Positions 51,171-60,027 of a stretch of 64,000 bases of DNA are shown piece after piece. Both the position numbers and the translations under genes were made by a program. A model generated the notes under the pieces. It was given only the letters and a program-made list of their open reading frames with translations. It did no database searches and had not been told where the DNA came from. The stretch is from Pseudonocardia sp. (GTDB lineage Bacteria; Actinomycetota; Actinomycetes; Mycobacteriales; Pseudonocardiaceae): assembly GCA_019244295.1 (NCBI GenBank), contig JAFASX010000144.1:1-64000 (forward strand), given 5' to 3'. Every line of letters starts with the position of its first letter. Within the stretch, counting starts at the first letter, position 1.

Positions 51171-52297
51171 CCGCGGCCGGCTTTGGTTTAGCCGGGGTGC
51201 TGGTCCGGTTCGCGCGGGCACTTCGCGCCGAAGGTGTCGCGATCGGATCGGGCGATATGGTGACCTATTGCGCGGCGATGACATCGCTGGATCCGACCGA
51301 TCTGGAAGACCTGTACTGGGGCGGGCGAGTCTCGCTGGTGAGTAGGTGGGAGGACGTCGAGGTCTACGACCGAGTGTTCCAGGCGTTCTTCCTCGACGTG
51401 GCTAATCCGGTGGACGAGCTGGTGGCCTTGGTAGCCCGGCCGGAAGCCAACGCCGAGTCAACGCTGGTGGCGCCGGCTGTTGAGCCGGGCGAGCAGGAGC
51501 CCGACGAGCAAGCGAGGCTGGGATTGATGGCCTCCGACGTCGAGACGCTGACCTCGAAGTCGTTCGCGGAGTGCACCGAGGACGAACTGGCCGCACTGCG
51601 TCGGATCATCGCCCAGATTCAGCTGGCCCCGCCGATGCGCAGAACCCGGCGCACTCAATTGTCGCGTCGGGGCCGCCGACCCGACCTGCGGGCGTCCATC
51701 CGCCGTTCACTACGGGTGCACGGCGAGCTGGTCGACTTACGCTGGCGTCGCCGCCGCCGGCAGCCGCGGCCACTGGTGCTGATCCTGGACATCTCCGGCT
51801 CGATGGCTGAGTACTCTCGGGCGCTGCTGCAATTCGCGTACTCCACAAAGCGGGCCGGAGTCCCCCGGCTGCGGGTGGAAGTGTTCTGCTTCGGCACCCG
51901 GCTGACGTACCTCACTCCCTCGCTGCGTACCCGGGTTCCGGACGAGGCGCTGACTCGGGCCGCCGCGAGCGTGCTGGACTGGGACGGCGGTACCCGCATC
52001 GGGCGGTCATTGGACGAGTTCATCAGGCGTTGGGGACGGCGTGGCATGGCCCGGGGCGGCGTGGCCGTGATCTGTTCGGACGGTCTAGACCGGGGTGACC
52101 CCGAGTTGTTGTCCGATGCGATGGCGCGGTTGTCGAGGTTGTGTCACCGCATTGTCTGGCTGAACCCGCACGCGGCGGATGGTCCGCCCCGCACGGTCGG
52201 CATGATGGTCGCTAAGCCCCACATCGATCTGTTGTTGTCTGGCCACGACCTGGACAGCCTCGAGCGATTGGCGGCGATGCTGCCCACCCTGAGCTAA
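51167..52297 (+). CDS. VWA-domain protein, CoxE-like
   Basis: RRQPRPLVLILDISGSMAEYSRALLQFAY (MIDAS DxSxS), DWDGGTRIGRSL; GTG start overlapping coxD-like stop by 4 nt. Confidence 0.9.
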   Translation: MTAAGFGLAGVLVRFARALRAEGVAIGSGDMVTYCAAMTSLDPTDLEDLYWGGRVSLVSRWEDVEVYDRVFQAFFLDVANPVDELVALVARPEANAESTLVAPAVEPGEQEPDEQARLGLMASDVETLTSKSFAECTEDELAALRRIIAQIQLAPPMRRTRRTQLSRRGRRPDLRASIRRSLRVHGELVDLRWRRRRRQPRPLVLILDISGSMAEYSRALLQFAYSTKRAGVPRLRVEVFCFGTRLTYLTPSLRTRVPDEALTRAAASVLDWDGGTRIGRSLDEFIRRWGRRGMARGGVAVICSDGLDRGDPELLSDAMARLSRLCHRIVWLNPHAADGPPRTVGMMVAKPHIDLLLSGHDLDSLERLAAMLPTLS

Positions 52298-52307
52298 GGT
52301 TTTGTTT

Positions 52308-52745
52308 GTGCAGATCAGGCTGGGTTCATTGGCGGGGTATCCGTTCGAAGGCCCTCGCTTGCTCGGGGGTTGGACACCGCCGGCTACCCCGGGTGTCTAC
52401 GTCGTGCTGTACAAGCCCGACCCCGAACGCGAGCAGTACGCGGTGATCTACGTCGGCCACAGCGCGGACCTCTCAACCGAGAACTTTCCGTTCCGCCACG
52501 TCGCGGCACCCTGCTGGATACAGCGGGCCGGCTCCAAGTGGAAGCTGCACGTGGCCACGTTGGAGATCCCCGGCGGCGGGCCCGGGCACCGAGAGATGGT
52601 GGCAAACGAACTGATCTCGATATACCGGCCGCATTGCAACAATGAGCGATATGACAACACGTGGCGGGCCGAATGGATCGGCGAATATTCCGATGCCCCT
52701 ACCACCGCCCCGCTGCCCCAGCATCGGTCAGACAATTCTGGCTGA
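52308..52745 (+). CDS. GIY-YIG-like small protein
   Basis: TPGVYVVLYKPDPEREQYAVIYVGHSADLSTENFPFRH...ELISIYRPHCNNE; GVYVV...YVGHS resembles GIY...YIG. GTG start 10 nt after coxE-like stop. Confidence 0.5.
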   Translation: MQIRLGSLAGYPFEGPRLLGGWTPPATPGVYVVLYKPDPEREQYAVIYVGHSADLSTENFPFRHVAAPCWIQRAGSKWKLHVATLEIPGGGPGHREMVANELISIYRPHCNNERYDNTWRAEWIGEYSDAPTTAPLPQHRSDNSG

Positions 52746-52852
52746 GCGGACACCCAGACTGGTCATCCACGCGAAGCCGCGACACGCTGTCCCGGTTAAC
52801 GCAGGAACAGGGCAATTCCCGCTTGAGAGGAAAGCGATAATGCCCGCAATTA

Positions 52853-53206
52853 TTAGTCTTCTGGAGTGAACCCGACGGCTTTATGCAGCCGCGAGCGTCG
52901 ACGGCCGGAAGCCGGCGTGGCGATCACCGAACGCTGTGGAGTAGGCGATGCTTTGGTGACGATTCGCTCGGCGAATCCGTACAGCAGCGGCAACGCACCG
53001 GCCACCGTGCCGCCGGTGTGGTTGATGTGCTCGATACCTGGGCCGATCAGGGCCGCGTCAGCGTTGATCCGCTGAATACTCTGTTCGGACGCCTCGAGAT
53101 TAGTAGCGATACCACCCAGCAGCGAACCGACCCAATACAGATAGAACGCCAGCCCGGCGATCAGCGCGACAATAACCAACACACTGAGTACGATCATCAG
53201 CGTCAT
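52853..53206 (-). CDS. Small single-TM protein (cox-locus array member 5)
   Basis: MTLMIVLSVLVIVALIAGLAFYLYWVGSLLGGIATNLEASEQSIQRINADAALIGPGIEHINHTGG; overlaps 53203 stop (ATGA). Confidence 0.7.
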   Translation of the reverse strand: MTLMIVLSVLVIVALIAGLAFYLYWVGSLLGGIATNLEASEQSIQRINADAALIGPGIEHINHTGGTVAGALPLLYGFAERIVTKASPTPQRSVIATPASGRRRSRLHKAVGFTPED

Positions 53207-53514
53207 GACGTCGCGCCTCCGTTGCTTGCGGCCGTGGCCGGGGTCGGGATGCTGGGCAGCACACGCCCGAGGAAAAGGTGGTGTTGCAGGCCTTCGGCCA
53301 GCACTGCGTCCACCGCGTCGGCGGTCTTCGGGATGAGTGTGGTCGCCGACGTGTTTGAAGTGATCGTTTCTAGAGTACGCCGAACCTCGCTGACTCGCTT
53401 GTCAATGATCTTCACTAGATAGATCAAAATGCTCAGCAACGCGGCAACCGCGAGCACCACAACGAATCCACCGATGATTGCTATCCACCAGGCGGTCAGC
53501 TCCTGATCAGACAT
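53203..53514 (-). CDS. Small single-TM protein (array member 4)
   Basis: MSDQELTAWWIAIIGGFVVVLAVAALLSILIYLVKIIDKRVSEVRRTLETITSNTSATTLIPKTADAVDAVL. Confidence 0.7.
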   Translation of the reverse strand: MSDQELTAWWIAIIGGFVVVLAVAALLSILIYLVKIIDKRVSEVRRTLETITSNTSATTLIPKTADAVDAVLAEGLQHHLFLGRVLPSIPTPATAASNGGATS

Positions 53515-53515
53515 C

Positions 53516-53758
53516 TCAGCCTCCCAACCGCTCGCGGCCTCGGCGCAGCCCGGCCGTGATCACCTCGGCATGGTTGATAGTAGTAGTCAGATCGGTCAAT
53601 GGACGAGTGTTCCGTTCGGCCTTCCCCAACGTCGCGTTGATCGCCGCCGCTTGTTTACCGATCTTGTGCGCTAACAGCAGAATCGGCACGACCAACGCGA
53701 CGACAACGAGCACCACGATGACGCCGATCGTGAAGCCGATGTACCAACCGGTCATCAC
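53516..53758 (-). CDS. Small single-TM protein (array member 3)
   Basis: MMTGWYIGFTIGVIVVLVVVALVVPILLLAHKIGKQAAAINATLGKAERNTRPLTDLTTTINHAEVITAGLRRGRERLGG. Confidence 0.7.
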   Translation of the reverse strand: MMTGWYIGFTIGVIVVLVVVALVVPILLLAHKIGKQAAAINATLGKAERNTRPLTDLTTTINHAEVITAGLRRGRERLGG

Positions 53759-53982
53759 ACACCCTCACAGAAGTCCCGGACCGGCTTGAGGTTAGTGTTC
53801 ACCGAGGCCACCACGGTGGGCACGGTCGCCGTGGAGGCGGCGATCACTTCCACCCCGCCGCTAAGCGTGGCCAAGGTTTTCGAAACGTGCCACAGGTGCA
53901 GAATCACCCGCAGCAGCCCCACCGCAGTGATGCCGATGATCAGCGCCGCGATGATCAGCGTCGCCCAGGCCGCAGCTGGCAT
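53755..53982 (-). CDS. Small single-TM protein (array member 2)
   Basis: MPAAAWATLIIAALIIGITAVGLLRVILHLWHVSKTLATLSGGVEVIAASTATVPTVVASVNTNLKPVRDFCEGV; overlaps next gene by 4 nt. Confidence 0.7.
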   Translation of the reverse strand: MPAAAWATLIIAALIIGITAVGLLRVILHLWHVSKTLATLSGGVEVIAASTATVPTVVASVNTNLKPVRDFCEGV

Positions 53983-54017
53983 GGCTGGCTCCTTTCGGGG
54001 AGAAACTTGATGATCGG

Positions 54018-54269
54018 CTACAGCAGCTTGGCCACGCTGCCGGCGTACCGAGTCGCCCCAGCCGCGACCTGCGCGACGGTGGAGTCCGTTTCAGCCAGCA
54101 GTCCAGGCACTGGATCGAGTTGGCCGATCAAAGTGACACCGCCTGCGAGGATGTCATCGACGGCCCAGCGGATCCGCTCGATGGCCGCGAGCACTCGGTT
54201 GAGCAACGCAACCACGACCGGGAACACCACGAACAGCAAAACCGCGTTGCCGATCCACCACAGCACCAT
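54018..54269 (-). CDS. Small single-TM protein (array member 1)
   Basis: MVLWWIGNAVLLFVVFPVVVALLNRVLAAIERIRWAVDDILAGGVTLIGQLDPVPGLLAETDSTVAQVAAGATRYAGSVAKLL. Confidence 0.7.
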   Translation of the reverse strand: MVLWWIGNAVLLFVVFPVVVALLNRVLAAIERIRWAVDDILAGGVTLIGQLDPVPGLLAETDSTVAQVAAGATRYAGSVAKLL

Positions 54270-54307
54270 CTCTCAGACTTCCTTCCGCGATGGTCGATTC
54301 CGCTCGC

Positions 54308-54907
54308 TCACCCTGCACCCCCAACCGGCCGGGTGCTCGGGCCGAAGAACCGCCGCAGTACTCGTTTCAGCGCCATCACCGCAGCCGCGATACCAATGCG
54401 TAGCCCGCTGGCCGGCGCGGCCGCGCGGGTGGCAACGGCGACACCACCGCCGACGCGCTGCGCCTCGATGTTGTGCGCAATACAGTCGCTGAAACTGCGC
54501 AGCAGCACGCTGGTGATATCAGCGATCATGCCCCGACCGTATTGGGCGACGGCTCCGGTGATCTGCAGCTCCTGAGATACCTTCATCGCCGTCGCGTTTG
54601 GGCCGGCCGCGGTGAGCCGCGAGGAGACCGTCATGTCGGCGGAGCCCTTGCCGCGAGTCTCCGCGCCGCTGGCATGCAGCACAATCCGCCGCGCGGCTTC
54701 GTCGGCCTCGACGATCCGCGCTGTACCGGTGAAACGCAGGGACACCGGCCCGAGCTTGACCAGCACCTTCCCCGAATAAGAGCCATCCGCGTTCTCGTCG
54801 GTGAGCTCGGCGCCAGGCAGGCACGGCGCTAGCCTGGGCAGGTCCTGCAGGTAGTCCCAGACTTTGTCCAGCGGCGCGGCTACCCGCAGCTCGTTCTCGA
54901 TCAGCAT
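54308..54907 (-). CDS. coxG: CO dehydrogenase subunit G-like protein (SRPBCC, CoxG)
   Basis: MLIENELRVAAPLDKVWDYLQDLPRLAPCLPGAELTDENADGSYSGKVLVKLGPVSLRFTGTARIVEAD...; hydrophobic C-terminal segment. Confidence 0.92.
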   Translation of the reverse strand: MLIENELRVAAPLDKVWDYLQDLPRLAPCLPGAELTDENADGSYSGKVLVKLGPVSLRFTGTARIVEADEAARRIVLHASGAETRGKGSADMTVSSRLTAAGPNATAMKVSQELQITGAVAQYGRGMIADITSVLLRSFSDCIAHNIEAQRVGGGVAVATRAAAPASGLRIGIAAAVMALKRVLRRFFGPSTRPVGGAG

Positions 54908-54922
54908 CGCTGCTCCCCCGGC

Positions 54923-57307
54923 CTAGTCCTGACGCACCGGCGGGACGCCGGAGACGTCCCGCCCGGTTTGGATCGCTTGCCACACCCGGTCTGGCAGCAC
55001 CGGCATGTCGATGTTGCGTACACCGGTGTCCTCCAGCGCATTCATCACCGCGTTGACGAACGCGGCCGGGCCGCCCACCGCCGCGCACTCACCAACGCCC
55101 TTGGCGCCGATCGGATGATGCGGACAGGGCGTCACTACCTCGTGCAACTCGAACCCGGGGGTTTCCCACGCGGTCGGCAACAGGTAGTCAATATAGTTCG
55201 CGCCGATCATGTTGCCGTCGGCGTCGTAGGTCATGAACTGCATGTTTGCCATGGCGTAGGCCTCGGCAAGCCCGCCCATGATCTGGCCCTCGACGATCAT
55301 CGGGTTGATCCGAACCCCGCAGTCGTCCACCGCGACCACACGCAGCACGTCCCACACGCCTGTCTCCGGGTCAACCTCGACCGTCGCGATGTAGCAGGCG
55401 AACGGCCAGGTCAGGTTGGGTGGGTCGTAATAGGCGTTGTTTTCGAGACCAGGCTCCATGCCGTCGGGCATGTTCGTATAGGCGGCCATGGCGCATTCCT
55501 GGATGGTGACGCCACGTCTCGCCGCGCCACGCACGTAGAACCGGCCGAGCTCCCACTCGATGTCCTCTTCGGAGACTTCGAGCAGATGCGCGGCGAGCTT
55601 GCGTGCCTTTGCCCTGACCTTGCGCGCGACCATCGACACAGCGGCACCCGCGACCGGGGTGCTACGGGAAGCGTAGGTGCCCATTCCGAACGGGGCGGTG
55701 TCGGTGTCGCCCTCTTCGACTATTACATCGTCAGCCGGGATACCTAGCTCGTGGCTGACGATCTGGGCCCAGGTGGTCTCGTGCCCTTGGCCCTGGGTCT
55801 TCGCCCCCGTGCGCAAGATAGCTTTTCCAGTTGGGTGCACCCGAAGCTCGGCGGAGTCGAACATCTTAATGCCCAAGATGTCGTACTCGCGGCTGTTACC
55901 GGCGCCCAACGGCTCGGTCATGGTGGAGATACCGATGCCGAGGCGCCGTCCCCGGGAGCGGGCCTGCGCTTGCTCTCTCTTGAAGTCCTCGTAGCCGATC
56001 GCGTCCAAGCCCAGCTGCAGGCACTTGTGGTACTGGCCGGAGTCGACCAGGAAACCGAACGGCGTGCGCGCTGGGAAGTCGTCGGCGCGGCGCAGGTTGA
56101 TCCGGCGGAACTGGGCCTGGTCCATGCCTAAATCGGCGGCGGCCGCCTGTATCATCCTTTCCTGGAAGAACATCGCTTCGGTGACCCGGAACGAGCACCG
56201 GTAGGCCACTCCGCCGGGCGCCTTGTTGGTGTACGCGCCTCGGGCGGTGATGTGCCCGACCGGGATGTCGTAGCAGGCGAACGCCGAGTGCACCAGCCCG
56301 ATCTTGAATTTGCTGGGCTGCGCGTCGGAGAAGAACGCGCCTTGGTCGGTGTCGGCATGGAAACGGACGGCAAGGATCTTGCCGTCCTTGCGCAGCGCCA
56401 GCTCACTGTCCAGGTACATGTCCCGGCCGAAGCCAGTGGAGATCAGGTTGCCGAAGTTGTCCTCGATCCACTTCACCGGCTTGCCGGTGAGGATCGAGCC
56501 CAGGATCGAACATACGTAACCGGGGTAGACCGGAACCTTATTGCCGAACCCGCCGCCGAGGTCCGGCGACACGATCCGGATCATGTGCTCGGGCAACTCC
56601 GCCACCAGGGCCACCGCCGCCCGGATGATGTGCGGGGCCTGGGTGGTCATGTAAACGGTGAGCTTGCCGGTGGCGGCGTTGTAGTCGGCGACCGAGCCGC
56701 AGCACTCGATTGGCGAAGGGTGGCTGCGCGGGTAGTGCAGCTTCAGCCGGGAGATGTGGTCAGCTTGGGCGAATGCCCGGTCGGTGCCCTGCTTGTCACC
56801 GACCTCCCAGCGATAGCAGACGTTGTCGGTCTGCCCCTCCTTGTCATCGCGGATCAGCGGCGCGTCCGGCGCGAGTGACTGGATCGGGTTGACGATCACG
56901 GGCAGCGGCTCGTACTCCACCACGATCGCCTCGCAGGCGTCCTTGGCGATATACGGGTCGTCGGCGACGACACAGGCCACCTCTTGGCCCTGGAACCGCA
57001 CCTTGTCGGTAGCCAGCACGGCCTGCGTGTCGTAGGACAGCGTCGGCATCCAGGCCAGGTTGCGCTGGGCGGCCATCTCACCGGTCAGCACCAGCCGCAC
57101 ACCTGGAATGGCCCATGCGGCCGAAGTGTCGATTGATATGATCCGGGCATGCGCCAGCGGACTGCGCAGGATCTCCATATGCAGCATGCCGGGCAGCTTG
57201 AGGTCATCGATGTAGTTGCCTCGACCCCGGATGAAACGGGCATCCTCCACCCGTTGCCGGCTGGATCCCAGCCCGCCGATCTTGACTTCGTCGAGTGCCT
57301 GCGACAT
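54923..57307 (-). CDS. coxL: Aerobic CO dehydrogenase large subunit, form I
   Basis: 794 aa molybdopterin-binding subunit; form I active-site motif AYRCSFR (56186..56206); GSSRQRVEDARFIRGRGNYIDDLKLPGMLH N-terminus. Confidence 0.95.
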   Translation of the reverse strand: MSQALDEVKIGGLGSSRQRVEDARFIRGRGNYIDDLKLPGMLHMEILRSPLAHARIISIDTSAAWAIPGVRLVLTGEMAAQRNLAWMPTLSYDTQAVLATDKVRFQGQEVACVVADDPYIAKDACEAIVVEYEPLPVIVNPIQSLAPDAPLIRDDKEGQTDNVCYRWEVGDKQGTDRAFAQADHISRLKLHYPRSHPSPIECCGSVADYNAATGKLTVYMTTQAPHIIRAAVALVAELPEHMIRIVSPDLGGGFGNKVPVYPGYVCSILGSILTGKPVKWIEDNFGNLISTGFGRDMYLDSELALRKDGKILAVRFHADTDQGAFFSDAQPSKFKIGLVHSAFACYDIPVGHITARGAYTNKAPGGVAYRCSFRVTEAMFFQERMIQAAAADLGMDQAQFRRINLRRADDFPARTPFGFLVDSGQYHKCLQLGLDAIGYEDFKREQAQARSRGRRLGIGISTMTEPLGAGNSREYDILGIKMFDSAELRVHPTGKAILRTGAKTQGQGHETTWAQIVSHELGIPADDVIVEEGDTDTAPFGMGTYASRSTPVAGAAVSMVARKVRAKARKLAAHLLEVSEEDIEWELGRFYVRGAARRGVTIQECAMAAYTNMPDGMEPGLENNAYYDPPNLTWPFACYIATVEVDPETGVWDVLRVVAVDDCGVRINPMIVEGQIMGGLAEAYAMANMQFMTYDADGNMIGANYIDYLLPTAWETPGFELHEVVTPCPHHPIGAKGVGECAAVGGPAAFVNAVMNALEDTGVRNIDMPVLPDRVWQAIQTGRDVSGVPPVRQD

Positions 57308-57840
57308 CAGGTTCTCCCGGAGACCGTAGTGCCTTGACCATTTGTTTCCGCGACGTGCCCATGTTGCTTAGCCGCCGCCCAGAGCACCGCTTTGACGATG
57401 TTCTGATAGCCGGTGCACCGGCAGAGGTTGCCGGACAACCCCCATCGCACGTCCTCTTCGGAGGGATTGGGGTTGTTGGTGATCAAGGCCTTCGCGGTGA
57501 GCATCATGCCGGGGGTGCAGAATCCGCACTGCAAACCATGCTCAATGGTAAAGCCCTCCTGCACCGGGTCGAGCTCACTGAGGCTGCCGAGGCCTTCGAC
57601 GGTGGTGATCTCGTGGCCATCCGCCTGCACAGCCAGCATGGTGCACGATTTCACCGGGGTGCCGTCGTAGAGCACTGTGCAAGCACCGCAGTTGGTCGTG
57701 TCACAGCCGATGTGGGTGCCGGTCAGACGCAAGCCCTCCCGCAGTAAGTGCACCAGCAGCAGCCGAGGTTCGACCTCGACCGCATGTGGCTCGCCGTTAA
57801 CTGTGACGGTGATCCGGTGTTCGTCCGCAGCGTCAGTCAT
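57307..57840 (-). CDS. coxS: Aerobic CO dehydrogenase small [2Fe-2S] subunit
   Basis: [20 protein letters not shown] and [13 protein letters not shown]...[13 protein letters not shown] iron-sulfur motifs. Confidence 0.95.
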   Translation of the reverse strand: MTDAADEHRITVTVNGEPHAVEVEPRLLLVHLLREGLRLTGTHIGCDTTNCGACTVLYDGTPVKSCTMLAVQADGHEITTVEGLGSLSELDPVQEGFTIEHGLQCGFCTPGMMLTAKALITNNPNPSEEDVRWGLSGNLCRCTGYQNIVKAVLWAAAKQHGHVAETNGQGTTVSGRT

Positions 57841-57901
57841 GACCGCTCAAGTCGCTCGTTGTCACTTGCGTCGTCCTCCTCGTGGTGTGCCATTAAGCGG
57901 A

Positions 57902-58771
57902 TCAAGCGGGCACGGCCAATCGATAGCTCGACAGTGCTCGCCGGACGAACGTCTCCACGACATGGCGCTTGTACTCCGCGCTCCCTCGGTGGTCGCTGCG
58001 TGGGCGAGCGGCGCCGGCGGCTAGCCCGGCCGCGCGCGCGATCACGTCCGGCTCCAGGGCCTGGCCAATCAATGCTTGTTCTGCTTCGATCGCCTGAATC
58101 GTGTTCGGGCCGACGCCGGTCAGCGCAATGCCGGCACGGCTGATCTGAAGTCCGGACGTCTCGATTGCCACGGCAACCCCGACTGTTGCGAAATCACCCA
58201 CTCGGCGTTCCAGCTTCAGGTAGCTGCCGTATGGTGTTCCCTTCGCGGCGGGAACGCTGGCCTCGACGGCAATCTCTCCAGCGGCCAGGGAGTTCTGAAA
58301 CGGCCCGACAACGAAATCGGCGACGGAGATAGTCCGCCGCCCGTCCTTGCCAGCGACGACGACCTGACCGTTCAGCGCGAGCAGCACCGAGGCCCAGTCA
58401 CCCTGCGGGTCGGCGTGGCACAACGAACCAACCACCGTGCCCCGGTTGCGCACGATCGGATCCGCCACCTGCGGGGCCGCGGCGGCCATCGTCGGGTAAC
58501 GGCCAGGCAACAGCGCTGAACGTTCCAGGTCGACGTGCCGGCACAGCGCCCCGATTCGCAGGGAACCGTCACTCTCCGCCCGGTGGTAGGCAAGATCGGA
58601 CAAACCGTTGATGTCCACTAGGACGGCTGGCGAAGCGAAGCGGAGCTTGAGCATCGGCACCAGGCTCTGCCCACCAGCCAGCACCTTCGCGTCATCGCCG
58701 TACTCGGCCATGACCGCGAAGGCTTCATCCAGGGATTTCGGTGCGACGTAGCGTAGCCGAGGGGGGTACAT
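57902..58771 (-). CDS. coxM: Aerobic CO dehydrogenase medium FAD subunit
   Basis: MYPPRLRYVAPKSLDEAFAVMAEYGDDAKVLAGGQSLVPMLKLRFASPAVLVDIN; VGSLCHADPQGDW (FAD-binding). Start at 58771. Confidence 0.94.
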   Translation of the reverse strand: MYPPRLRYVAPKSLDEAFAVMAEYGDDAKVLAGGQSLVPMLKLRFASPAVLVDINGLSDLAYHRAESDGSLRIGALCRHVDLERSALLPGRYPTMAAAAPQVADPIVRNRGTVVGSLCHADPQGDWASVLLALNGQVVVAGKDGRRTISVADFVVGPFQNSLAAGEIAVEASVPAAKGTPYGSYLKLERRVGDFATVGVAVAIETSGLQISRAGIALTGVGPNTIQAIEAEQALIGQALEPDVIARAAGLAAGAARPRSDHRGSAEYKRHVVETFVRRALSSYRLAVPA

Positions 58772-59037
58772 CAGACGTTGCCCATGCGGTGAGCGCCTCG
58801 AGGCTGGCCCGAGCCGGGCTCCACGATCGCCACTGGAAGTATGTCCTCCTCGGGGTCCGGCCGGCGCTGCTGGTGCGGCGGCCACGGCCCCGGCACCGGC
58901 TGACCGGCCACCTTCATGAAGTCGATGAGCGCGGGGAAAGCCCACACCGTCGGGCTCTTCCCGGTTTTCGGCGCGTTCTCAATGAGCTCATACATGCGTG
59001 GGTTCCGGCCGCCGTGTCCATCAGACTCGATCGCCAT
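58771..59037 (-). CDS. 88-aa uncharacterised protein overlapping coxM start
   Basis: MAIESDGHGGRNPRMYELIENAPKTGKSPTVWAFPALIDFMKVAGQPVPGPWPPHQQRRPDPEEDILPVAIVEPGSGQPRGAHRMGNV*; TGA overlaps coxM ATG (position 58771 shared). Confidence 0.6.
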   Translation of the reverse strand: MAIESDGHGGRNPRMYELIENAPKTGKSPTVWAFPALIDFMKVAGQPVPGPWPPHQQRRPDPEEDILPVAIVEPGSGQPRGAHRMGNV

Positions 59038-59216
59038 GTCGGGCTCGCCTTCCAGGTGGGGATGCCGGCCGTAGTCCGTTCGGGCGAATCGGACACGCAG
59101 AAGTGCTCGGCGTGACGGGATTGTTGCTTGTTCTCCCCAGAGACGCATCCGGAACATAAGCAATCACTTAAGACTGAATTGTTCGGCACCCCAATAGGCG
59201 CAACCATGCCTCGAGC

Positions 59217-60014
59217 ATGAGCAGCACCGATCTACGTACCCGGATCGAGCGGTTGCGCACCGAGCGCACACCGTTCGTGATGGCGACCGTGGTCCGCGCG
59301 GAGCGGCCAACAAGCGCGAAACCGGGCGACAGCGCTGTGGTACTACCCGATGGCTCGATCGACGGCTTCGTGGGTGGAGTCTGCGCCGAATCCACCGTGC
59401 GGACGGAAGGACTCCGGCTGCTGCACACCGGGGAATCCGAGCTGCTGCACCTGACCTCGGATACCAGTACCCGGCCAGCGGCCGAGGGCATGCGAGTCCT
59501 GGGCAACCCCTGCCTGTCCGGCGGCACGTTGGAGATCTTCTTAGAGGCGGTCATCCCTCGGGCGCTAGTGCACGTGTTCGGGCAGTCACCGATCGCGCAC
59601 GCCCTGGTGCGCCTCGGGTTCGTGATGGACTACGACGTCCGGGCAGGGGCCGATCCCGCTGTAGCGGTCGCTCCGGATGCCACCGCGGTCATCGTGGCCT
59701 CACACGGGCGAGACGAAGAGGCAGTGTTGCGGGCGGCCGTCGCCGCCGGAGTGCCCTACGTAGCACTGGTGGCCAGCCCTCGACGGTCAGCTTCGGTGTT
59801 GGCCGGGCTCGATGTGGCGGAGGCGGACAAGGCAGCCATCCGAGCGCCGGCCGGGCTCGACATCGGTGCTCGGACCCCGGAGGAAATCGCGCTGTCGATA
59901 TACGCCGAGCTGATCTCCCGCCGCCCTCGGCCACGGCAGCCCGCCGATCAGCCACCTGACGCGGCGCTGCCTGCCGTCGATGCGGTTGCCTGCGGCCATT
60001 GCGGTGATCTGTAG
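59217..60014 (+). CDS. XdhC/CoxI family molybdenum-hydroxylase maturation protein
   Basis: PFVMATVVRAERPTSAKPGDSAVVLPDGSIDGFVGGVCAESTVRTEGL; Rossmann part VHVFGQSPIAHALVRLGFVMDYDVR...AIRAPAGLDIGARTPEEIALSIYAELI. Confidence 0.92.
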   Translation: MSSTDLRTRIERLRTERTPFVMATVVRAERPTSAKPGDSAVVLPDGSIDGFVGGVCAESTVRTEGLRLLHTGESELLHLTSDTSTRPAAEGMRVLGNPCLSGGTLEIFLEAVIPRALVHVFGQSPIAHALVRLGFVMDYDVRAGADPAVAVAPDATAVIVASHGRDEEAVLRAAVAAGVPYVALVASPRRSASVLAGLDVAEADKAAIRAPAGLDIGARTPEEIALSIYAELISRRPRPRQPADQPPDAALPAVDAVACGHCGDL

Positions 60015-60027
60015 CTCCCGTAAGCAG

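Noticed and set aside
52853-54269. Phage holin or toxin-antitoxin interpretation of the small TM ORFs
   Set aside because: No phage or antitoxin-like genes nearby; same strand and continuous with coxMSLG, so an operon-linked role fits better.
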